Shown: positions 20,015 through 25,836 of the stretch, piece by piece
How the letters are laid out: every line of letters begins with the position of its first letter
How positions within the stretch are numbered: the first letter of the stretch is position 1
Source: JBHJHK01 sp050330975
GTDB taxonomy: Bacteria; Pseudomonadota; Gammaproteobacteria; Competibacterales; Competibacteraceae
Assembly (NCBI GenBank): GCA_050330975.1
Contig: JBHJHK010000230.1
Location: forward strand, 1-25,836
Length of the DNA: 25,836 bases
Direction of reading: 5' to 3'
Position numbers and translations under genes: made by a program
Notes under the pieces: generated by a model
Database searches by the model: none
The model's input: the letters and a program-made list of their open reading frames with translations, nothing else
What the model was told of the DNA's origin: nothing

Positions 20015-21877
20015 CTAGGCGATTTCCTGTACCTGGGGAGTCAAGGCTGAAAGGGGCACCAGGCCGCAGGCCACGGCCCCCGCTTCGGCGTGGTCCACCG
20101 TGGCGCGAAAGGCGCCAAACAGCTCCCGGCCCAGCCCCTGCTGGTGGTGGCTCAAATCGGGCACCGGGGGCGTGCGCCGCCGCCACTCTGCCTCGTCCAC
20201 CAGGGCCTGGAGCTGGCCCGTCTCGCCGTCCACCCGCACCATATCGTCGTCCCGCACCCGGGCTAGGGGTCCCCCCTCTAGGCACTCGGGGATGGTGTGG
20301 ATGGCGGCCAACACCTTTCCCGAGGCCCCCGACATCCGCCCGTCGGTGACCAGGGCCACGCTATGGCCTTGGTCTTGGAGGACGCCCAAGCTCGGCATCA
20401 ACTGGTGGAGTTCCGGCATGCCGTTGGCCCGGGGGCCCTGGAAGCGCACCACCACCACCACATCCCGATTCAGCTCGCCGGCCTTGAAGGCCTGGATGAC
20501 TTGGGCCTGGTCGTCGAATACCCGGGCCTTGGCCTCCACCACCCGATGCTGAGGTTTGACCGCCGAGGTCTTGACCACCGCCCGTCCCAAATTGCCAGTG
20601 AGGAGCTTGAGGCCCCCATCGGCGGCAAAGGGGGTTTCCCTGGAGGCGACGATGGCCGGATCGAGGCTTTGGCGGGGCGCCGGCCGCCAGGCCAGCTGGT
20701 CGCCGTCCAAGAAAGGTTCCCGGCGATAGGCGTCTAGCCCTTGGCCCATGACGGTGAGGACATCGCCGTGGAGCAAGCCGGCGTCTAGGAGTTCGCCGAT
20801 GACCAACCCCAGGCCTCCGGCGGCGTGGAACTGGTTCACGTCGGCCTGGCCGTTGGGGTAGACCTTGGTGAGCAACGGCACCGCGGCGGATAGTTCGCTG
20901 AAGTCGTCCCAGTCGATGGCTATCCCCGCGGCCCGGGCGATGGCCACCAGGTGGATGGTGTGGTTGGTGGAGCCCCCGGTGGCGTGGAGCCCCACCATGG
21001 CGTTGACGATGGCCCGTGCGTCGACGATCCGGCCCATGGGCAGATACTCGTCCCCCTGGGCGGTGATGGCCACTATCCGGGTGGCGGCGGCGTCGGTGAG
21101 GGCGTCCCGCAAGGGCGTGTTGGGGTTGATAAAGGCGCTGCCGGGGATGTGGAGGCCCATGATTTCCATGAGCATCTGGTTGCTGTTGGCGGTGCCGTAG
21201 AAGGTGCAGGTGCCGGGGCCGTGGTAGGACTTGAGCTCGGCCTCCAACAATTCCTCCCGGCCGATTTCCCCCTTGGCGAACTGCTGGCGGATGCGGGCCT
21301 TTTCGGCGTTGGGGATGCCGGTGGTCATGGGGCCGGCGGGGACGAAGATCACCGGCAAATGGCCAAAGGTCAAGGCCCCCATGAGGAGACCCGGGACGAT
21401 TTTGTCGCACACCCCCAGGCACAAGACGGCGTCGAAGGTGTTGTGGGACAGCGCCACCGCCGTGGCCATGGCGATGACGTCGCGGCTGAACAGCGACAGT
21501 TCCATGCCGTCTTGGCCCTGGGTGACCCCGTCGCACATGGCGGGTACCCCCCCGGCGAATTGGGCCACGGCCCCAGCTTGGCGGGCCGCGGCTTTCAAAC
21601 GGGCGGGGAAGGTTTCCAGGGGCTGGTGGGCCGATAACATGTCGTTGTAGGCCGAGACGATGGCGATGTTGGGACGTTCGAATAACTTGAGCCAGTTTTT
21701 GTCGTCGTCGGGGGCGGCGGCAAAGGCGTGGGCTTGGTTGGTGCAGGACAGGGCCTTGCGCAAGGGGCCGCGGTCTTTAGCTTGGTCTAGGCGCGCCAAA
21801 TAGGCCCGGCGGGTAGGGGCACTGCGGGCGCGAATGCGGTCGGTGACGGCGCACAAGGTGGGGTGGAGGTCGGCCAT
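20015..21877 (-). CDS. edd: 6-phosphogluconate dehydratase
   Basis: A 620-aa IlvD/Edd enzyme. The ATG at 21877 (MADLHPTLCAVTDRI) was chosen; the open frame runs on to 22360 only through repeat-rich non-coding DNA. Conserved cysteines of the Fe-S cluster appear in GGVPAMCDGVTQGQDGMELS and LGVCDKIVPGLLMGAL, with HGPGTCTFYGTANSNQ and the ILVD/EDD end signature TDGRMSGASGKVLAAIHTIPE. It converts 6-phosphogluconate to KDPG. First gene of the minus-strand operon with eda and the lactonase, under a HexR-like operator. Confidence 0.97.
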   Translation of the reverse strand: MADLHPTLCAVTDRIRARSAPTRRAYLARLDQAKDRGPLRKALSCTNQAHAFAAAPDDDKNWLKLFERPNIAIVSAYNDMLSAHQPLETFPARLKAAARQAGAVAQFAGGVPAMCDGVTQGQDGMELSLFSRDVIAMATAVALSHNTFDAVLCLGVCDKIVPGLLMGALTFGHLPVIFVPAGPMTTGIPNAEKARIRQQFAKGEIGREELLEAELKSYHGPGTCTFYGTANSNQMLMEIMGLHIPGSAFINPNTPLRDALTDAAATRIVAITAQGDEYLPMGRIVDARAIVNAMVGLHATGGSTNHTIHLVAIARAAGIAIDWDDFSELSAAVPLLTKVYPNGQADVNQFHAAGGLGLVIGELLDAGLLHGDVLTVMGQGLDAYRREPFLDGDQLAWRPAPRQSLDPAIVASRETPFAADGGLKLLTGNLGRAVVKTSAVKPQHRVVEAKARVFDDQAQVIQAFKAGELNRDVVVVVRFQGPRANGMPELHQLMPSLGVLQDQGHSVALVTDGRMSGASGKVLAAIHTIPECLEGGPLARVRDDDMVRVDGETGQLQALVDEAEWRRRTPPVPDLSHHQQGLGRELFGAFRATVDHAEAGAVACGLVPLSALTPQVQEIA

Positions 21878-21908
21878 AGGTAAGCCCTCGGGGATGAGCC
21901 GTAAACTT

Positions 21909-21943
21909 TGTAGTAATCCTACATCAATGGGGTGAGAGTGCAA
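21909..21943 (-). promoter_or_regulatory. edd promoter with HexR-like operator over the -10
   Basis: Minus strand -35 TTGCAC (21938-21943), 16-nt spacer, -10 TAGGAT (21916-21921). The 15-bp palindrome TGTAGTAATCCTACA (21909-21923) covers the -10 and closely fits the known HexR site TGTARTnnnAYTACA. Binding would block RNA polymerase, and KDPG releases HexR in studied species. Confidence 0.8.
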
Positions 21944-22025
21944 GGTTTGGGGTGGGGGCGACTTGGCCGTCGGCGCGCTGGGGGAAGGCCCACCCGCCGG
22001 CCTTGGGGGCTCCGGTGGAGGAAGG

Positions 22026-22186
22026 CCCTCACCCCCCAGCCCCTCTCCCGCGCCGGCGCGCAGGAGAGGGGTGACTCGATCTTTAGAGGTGGCCGAGGGC
22101 CTCGCCGGTGACGATGCCCCGAGCATCGACGGCCAAGTCACCCTTCTCCCGCACCGAAGGTGGGGGAGAGGGGCCGGGGGTGAGGG
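22026..22186. repeat. 160-bp element with inverted ends and two hairpins (REP/MITE-like)
   Basis: The left end CCCTCACCCCC...CCCCTCTCCC (22026-22049) is the near-inverse of the right end GGGGGAGAGGGGCCGGGGGTGAGGG (22162-22186, split here: GGGGGAGAGGGG / CCGGGGGTGAGGG). Each half also makes its own hairpin (CCCCTCTCC with GGAGAGGGG; CCCTTCTCCC with GGGGGAGAGGGG). No protein frame is convincing. Such CCCTCTCCC...GGGAGAGGG elements occur as dispersed intergenic repeats in many GC-rich proteobacteria. It sits between the edd and zwf promoters. Confidence 0.65.
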
Positions 22187-22271
22187 CGCCTGGCGGTGGC
22201 GAGGGTGCCAGGTCTGGGGTGAGGGCGCCTGGCAGGAGCGAGGGTGCCAGGTCCGGGGTGAGGGCGCCTGG
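22180..22271. repeat. 39-bp tandem repeat, about 2.4 copies
   Basis: Units start at 22180, 22219 and 22258 (partial) with GTGAGGGCGCCTGGC; the first two are 39 bp and differ at a few positions. Each full unit contains CCTGGC...GCCAGG and can fold as a hairpin. The array overlaps the right end of the inverted element and stops 15 nt before the zwf operator, so copy-number changes could alter spacing upstream of zwf. Confidence 0.8.
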
Positions 22272-22285
22272 AGGGCCCCCCTAGA

Positions 22286-22300
22286 GGTAGTTATACTACG
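22286..22300 (+). promoter_or_regulatory. zwf promoter -10 with second HexR-like operator
   Basis: GGTAGTTATACTACG (22286-22300) has the palindromic core GTAGT-TAT-ACTAC and fits the HexR consensus except for the outermost bases. It contains TATACT (22292-22297), a good -10 for zwf, whose ATG is 42 nt downstream. The -35 is weak (TGGAGG at 17 nt). Confidence 0.7.
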
Positions 22301-22341
22301 CCCTGCCACCTCCACCCTCCGACGCCAAAGGGATCGACGCC

Positions 22342-23832
22342 ATGAAAACCCTGCGATCAAGAAACCGGCACGCCACCATCGAGCCCTTTGACCTGGTCAT
22401 CTTCGGCGGCAGTGGCGATCTCACCATGCGCAAGCTGTTGCCGTCTTTGTACTACCACCACTGCGACGGCCTGCTCCCCGCCGCCGGTCGGATCTTAGGG
22501 GTGGCCCGCACCCCCTGGACCCGGGGGGATTTTATCGCCACCGCTACCGAAAGCGCCCGGCAAAACATCGCCTCCGAGGCCTTCGACGAAACCCTCTGGC
22601 AGGGGTTTGCCGAGCGCCTGGACTACCTCCCCCTGGACGCCACCCAACCCGACAGCTTCGAGGGTCTCAAGGCCGTCCTCGACCAGCACCCCGACCGCCA
22701 GCGGGTGTTCTACCTGTCCACGGGATCAAACCTCTTCGTCCCCATCTGCCAACAGCTAGGTCGCCTGGGACTCAACCACCCGGGTTCTCGCCTGGCCATT
22801 GAAAAGCCCCTGGGCCGCGATCTGGAATCCGCCAAGGCCATCAATCAACGGGTGGGAGCGGTGTTCGATGAGGCCCACATCTATCGCATCGACCACTATT
22901 TGGGCAAAGAGCCGGTGCAGAACATGCTGGCCCTGCGCTTTGGCAACACCCTGTTCGAGCCCTTGTGGCAGCGCAGCCACGTGCGGGACGTCCAGATCAC
23001 CGTAGCCGAACACATCGGCGTCGAGGGCCGCGGCGAGTTCTACGACGACACCGGCGCCCTGCGGGACATGGTGCAAAACCACCTCTTGCAACTTTTGTGC
23101 ATCGTCGCCATGGAGCCCCCCACCCACCACACCCCCGAGGCGGTGCGGGATGAAAAGCTCAAGGTATTGGGGGCGTTGCGGCCGTTGCGGGACCGCGACG
23201 CCCTCACCCACACCGTGCGGGGCCAGTACCGGGCCGGGGCCATCAACGGCACCGTGGTCTTGGGCTACGACGACGAACCCGGGGTGAGACCCGACAGTCG
23301 CACCGAGACCTTTGTCGCCCTCAAGGCCTTTGTGGACAACTGGCGCTGGGCCGGGGTGCCGTTTTATCTGCGCACTGGTAAGCGGATGCAGGAGCGGGTC
23401 ACCGAGGTGATCATCAACTTCGAATCCCTCCCCCACGCCCTATTCGATACCGCCGACCGGGCCATGAACCCCAACAAGCTGGTGATCCGTCTCCAGCCCG
23501 AGGAGTACATCCGCTTGTTCATCCGGGCCAAGGTGCCCGGCGATGGCATGGTGCTGCGTCCGGTACAGCTCAACCTAGACCTCAAGGAGGCCCACAAGGA
23601 GCGCCAGCGCAGCGCCTACGAGCGGCTGTTGATCGATCTGCTCCGGGGCCAGCAGATTTTGTTTCTGCGCTATGACGAACTGGAGGCCGCCTGGCGCTGG
23701 ATCGATCCCATCCTGGCGGCCTGGGCCGACAGCGATGACTACCTATCCCGCTACCCCGCCGGCACCTGGGGCCCCACGGCGGCCAGCCGCTTGATCTACG
23801 AAGGGGGGGGACAGTGGTACGAAGAATCCTAA
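22342..23832 (+). CDS. zwf: Glucose-6-phosphate 1-dehydrogenase
   Basis: A 496-aa enzyme. The NADP-binding turn is IFGGSGDLTMRKL (about 20-32), the substrate lysine is in AIEKPLGRD (Lys155), and the catalytic signature is RIDHYLGKE (182-190). PFYLRTGKRM, the later substrate/structural block, is also present. It oxidises glucose 6-phosphate to 6-phosphogluconolactone and feeds the Entner-Doudoroff genes on the opposite strand. The ATG at 22342 has a Arg/Lys-rich start (MKTLRSRNRHATIEPFDLVIFG); no better start lies downstream. hexR follows after 13 nt. Confidence 0.97.
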   Translation: MKTLRSRNRHATIEPFDLVIFGGSGDLTMRKLLPSLYYHHCDGLLPAAGRILGVARTPWTRGDFIATATESARQNIASEAFDETLWQGFAERLDYLPLDATQPDSFEGLKAVLDQHPDRQRVFYLSTGSNLFVPICQQLGRLGLNHPGSRLAIEKPLGRDLESAKAINQRVGAVFDEAHIYRIDHYLGKEPVQNMLALRFGNTLFEPLWQRSHVRDVQITVAEHIGVEGRGEFYDDTGALRDMVQNHLLQLLCIVAMEPPTHHTPEAVRDEKLKVLGALRPLRDRDALTHTVRGQYRAGAINGTVVLGYDDEPGVRPDSRTETFVALKAFVDNWRWAGVPFYLRTGKRMQERVTEVIINFESLPHALFDTADRAMNPNKLVIRLQPEEYIRLFIRAKVPGDGMVLRPVQLNLDLKEAHKERQRSAYERLLIDLLRGQQILFLRYDELEAAWRWIDPILAAWADSDDYLSRYPAGTWGPTAASRLIYEGGGQWYEES

Positions 23833-23845
23833 AGAAGGGGCGACC

Positions 23846-24676
23846 TTGTTAGGCGAAATCCGGGCCTTGCGCTCCAAACTGCGCCCTTCGGAGCAACGGG
23901 TGGCCGAAGTGGTGTTGGCCGACCCGGGGTTTGTCCTCTCCGCCTCTATGGCGGCGTTGGCCCAGCGGGCGGCGGTGAGCGAGCCCACGGTAATGCGCTT
24001 TTGCCGCGCCTTGGGGCTAGAGGGATTCCAGGCGTTCAAGCTGTCTTTAGCCCAGGTTTTGGGTCGCCAGGTGCGCTACGTCCAGCGACATGTCCAAGCC
24101 GACGACGGCCCGGAAATCCTCACCGCCAAGGTGGTGGAAGACGCCGTCGCCAGTTTGGAGCGGGTCCAGGGGCAACTGGACCCCAACGCCCTGGAGGTGG
24201 CCATTGGCCACCTGGCGGCGGCCCGGCGGGTGGAGTTCTACGGCCTGGGGGGCGCGGGGGTGGGGGCGGCTGACGCCCAGTTTAAGTTCTGCCGCCTGGG
24301 TGTGGCGGCGGTGGCCTACAGCGACCCCCAGGTCCACCGGGTGACCGCCCGGTTGCTGGAGCCTGGCGATGTGGCGGTGGCCATTTCCAATTCCGGGCGC
24401 AGTCAAGACCTACTGGCAAGCGTCGCCGGCGCCAAAGCCAGCGGTGCCCGGGTGGTGGCCATCACCGCCACCGGCTCCCCCTTGGCGGAAAACGCCACGG
24501 TGGCCTTGACCTTGGCTCCCGTGGACGGCGGCGATTTCTATGCCCCCATCAAGGCCCGCCTGGCTTTGATGGTGATCGTCGATATTCTCGCCATCGCCGT
24601 GGCCTTGCGCCGGGGGGCAGGTACCCTGGAGCGGTTGGCCAAGGCCCAGGGCAGTTTGGCGGATCGCTTTGTTTAG
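23846..24676 (+). CDS. hexR: HexR, RpiR-family transcriptional repressor
   Basis: A 276-aa protein from a TTG start with AAGGGG 6 nt upstream. The N-terminal RpiR helix-turn-helix is SEQRVAEVVLADP...MAALAQRAAVSEPTVMRFCRALGLEGFQAFKLSLAQ (about 15-70). The C-terminal SIS sugar-phosphate domain has VEFYGLGGAGVGAADAQFKF, DVAVAISNSGRSQDLLASVAGAKASGARVVAIT. HexR represses edd, zwf and related genes and is released by KDPG. Both divergent promoters here carry matching palindromes. It is cotranscribed with zwf, giving autoregulation. Confidence 0.94.
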   Translation: MLGEIRALRSKLRPSEQRVAEVVLADPGFVLSASMAALAQRAAVSEPTVMRFCRALGLEGFQAFKLSLAQVLGRQVRYVQRHVQADDGPEILTAKVVEDAVASLERVQGQLDPNALEVAIGHLAAARRVEFYGLGGAGVGAADAQFKFCRLGVAAVAYSDPQVHRVTARLLEPGDVAVAISNSGRSQDLLASVAGAKASGARVVAITATGSPLAENATVALTLAPVDGGDFYAPIKARLALMVIVDILAIAVALRRGAGTLERLAKAQGSLADRFV

Positions 24677-24714
24677 CGGGCGCGGCGTTGGTCCCGGTTA
24701 CACCCTCCCCAAGC

Positions 24715-25182
24715 TCATAGCAAAAAGGCCAGCACCTGCCTTCGATCCCCGCTGAGCTTGTCAAACCCCACCTCAGGGGTCACCAGGCCCCCTTGGGCCA
24801 GGGCGGCGACCACCTCGGGAGCGTTGGCGAATTGGCGGCCGGCGCCGCCGCCCCGGCGCAGGGGGGCGTTTTGCTTGAGGTCCACCACAAACACCCGCCG
24901 TCCCTCGAGTTTGGGGCTGGACATATCCACCACCACAAAGTCGCCGCAGTAGTGTCGTTGGTGGGTGCGAAACAACCAATAGTGGGGTCTGCGGCTCAGT
25001 AACTGGCGGGCGAACTGGCGCTCGTCGTTTTTGAAGGCAAAGGCCACGATGAGCTCGTCCACCTGGCGGTTGGAGCGCCCGGAGCGGCCCGCCAGTTGGC
25101 GCCACAACGCATCGGCCCGGGCCACGCTGGCCGTGGACAAACGCAGGGCCACGGGCCGTTTGGCCACGACGATTTCTCCCAT
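24715..25182 (-). CDS. Unrecognised 155-aa protein, possible nuclease-like fold
   Basis: ATG at 25182 (MGEIVVAKRPVALRLSTASVARADALWRQ), a clean frame with codon use like its neighbours. I do not recognise the family. The central part, HYCGDFVVVDMSSPKLEGRRVFVVDLKQ, has two hydrophobic strands with Asp and a D-L-K, loosely recalling PD-(D/E)xK nucleases, but this is weak. The N-terminal half is helical and Arg-rich. The C-terminus (PEVVAALAQGGLVTPEVGFDKLSGDRRQVLAFLL) looks like a winged or helical tail. It is convergent with hexR (38 nt) and downstream of a membrane-protein gene on the same strand (74-nt gap). Confidence 0.7.
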   Translation of the reverse strand: MGEIVVAKRPVALRLSTASVARADALWRQLAGRSGRSNRQVDELIVAFAFKNDERQFARQLLSRRPHYWLFRTHQRHYCGDFVVVDMSSPKLEGRRVFVVDLKQNAPLRRGGGAGRQFANAPEVVAALAQGGLVTPEVGFDKLSGDRRQVLAFLL

Positions 25183-25256
25183 GGATCACCCCGGGAAGCT
25201 TCAGCAAAGGGCGACCATGATAACCGTTGTGGGGGCCAGTGCTCAGCAGCAATCCC

Positions 25257-25836
25257 TCAGAGAAAACTCTGCCGATCCCGCTCCAACAACTTGGCGTAGC
25301 CCTCGGCGAATACCTTGGCCTGGGCGCCCTTGAGGGCTCGCCCCGGGGCCTGCTGGAGTTCGCTGGGTCCCAAGGGCGTCGCCGTCTGGGCGCGGTCGCC
25401 GTACATGGCCTGGAGGATCATCAGTTTTTGCCAGATCTTGCGGGACAGCTCCGTGGTGAGGAGCTCGACGTCGTTCACCGAGGCCAACACCGCCGGATCG
25501 TCCAGGTGCTGGGCGTAGACGGCCGCGACTTTCCCCACCAACGCCAGCATTTCGCTGCAGTAGTCCAGGTAGCGACTCAACTGCAAGGGCGTCAGGCGTT
25601 CCTCGTTGGGGGAGTGGCGGGTGCGGACGTAGTGCCTGGACAACCGCTCGGGGTCTTTGGTGAGCTGGTGCATGTCCACCACGTGGGCCACGGTGCGCAG
25701 CTCGTGGAGGGCCCGCAGTACCCGGCGACGCTTGAGGCGGTTTTCCAACGACACCAAAAAGAACACCCACGCCCCCAACACCACCAAGTTGTTCACGGCC
25801 GCGACGAGGGGCGGGATGTAGTCGCCCACGTCGTAC
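25257..25836 (-). CDS. Unrecognised membrane protein, C-terminal part (runs off right edge)
   Basis: The frame is open to the window edge, and a GTG at 25829 is probably internal. One transmembrane segment is visible near the start (VAAVNNLVVLGAWVFFLVSL), followed by a basic stop-transfer run (ENRLKRRRVLRAL). A long soluble helical part follows, with HELRTVAHVVDMHQLTKDPERL and LSRYLDYCSEMLALVGKVAAVYAQ. I recall similar conserved proteins in diverse bacteria with the MHQLTKDP block but know no function. The soluble part probably faces the cytoplasm. Confidence 0.65.
   Translation of the reverse strand, partial: YDVGDYIPPLVAAVNNLVVLGAWVFFLVSLENRLKRRRVLRALHELRTVAHVVDMHQLTKDPERLSRHYVRTRHSPNEERLTPLQLSRYLDYCSEMLALVGKVAAVYAQHLDDPAVLASVNDVELLTTELSRKIWQKLMILQAMYGDRAQTATPLGPSELQQAPGRALKGAQAKVFAEGYAKLLERDRQSFL

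Noticed and set aside
22026..22271. CRISPR array
   Set aside because: The 39-bp units abut without spacers and there are no cas genes; it is a plain tandem repeat.
20015..22360. 781-aa version of Edd
   Set aside because: The extension translates repeats and the promoter region; the standard Edd start is at 21877.

Overview
The window is GC-rich DNA from a proteobacterium, most probably a gammaproteobacterium. The evidence is an rppH-ptsP pair in the order seen in E. coli, a HexR-controlled edd-eda / zwf-hexR divergon, an AroF-type DAHP synthase and an aryl-polyene-type lipid cluster. The genus cannot be told from the sequence alone.

Layout. (1) Positions 1-8985 hold one side of an aryl-polyene-like biosynthesis locus. 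A minus-strand operon carries ACP, acyltransferase, chain-length factor, hotdog dehydratase, LolA-like protein and MMPL/RND exporter; the exporter runs off the left edge. A divergent plus-strand pair carries an AMP ligase and a second hotdog dehydratase. A UbiE-like methyltransferase, a second methyltransferase, a MipA/OmpV protein and a GNAT acetyltransferase follow. (2) Positions 9067-12480 carry an exported thioredoxin-like protein and rppH-ptsP, all on the minus strand. (3) aroF lies at 12784-13851.

(4) Positions 13852-17740 are the unusual part. A minus-strand island, partly AT-rich, holds a Ro60-like TROVE/vWA protein gene, a small orphan gene and three RNAs of about 140-160 nt. Each RNA contains the T-arm, acceptor stem and D-arm of a tRNA in permuted order (3' half before 5' half), closed by a long stem made from the RNA's own ends. 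I read these as bacterial Y RNAs of the YrlA type beside their Ro partner. Two units share a duplicated promoter with a 22-bp identical upstream box at identical spacing. Both promoters are followed by structured leader RNAs that look like separate non-coding RNAs or attenuators.

(5) Positions 17821-18483 encode an IalB-family secreted protein. (6) Positions 18490-24676 form an Entner-Doudoroff module: edd, eda and an SMP-30-type lactonase on the minus strand, divergent from zwf and hexR. The two divergent promoter regions each carry a HexR-like palindrome over the -10 box, and repeats lie between them. (7) Positions 24715-25836 carry an unrecognised 155-aa protein and the C-terminal part of an unrecognised membrane protein cut by the right edge.
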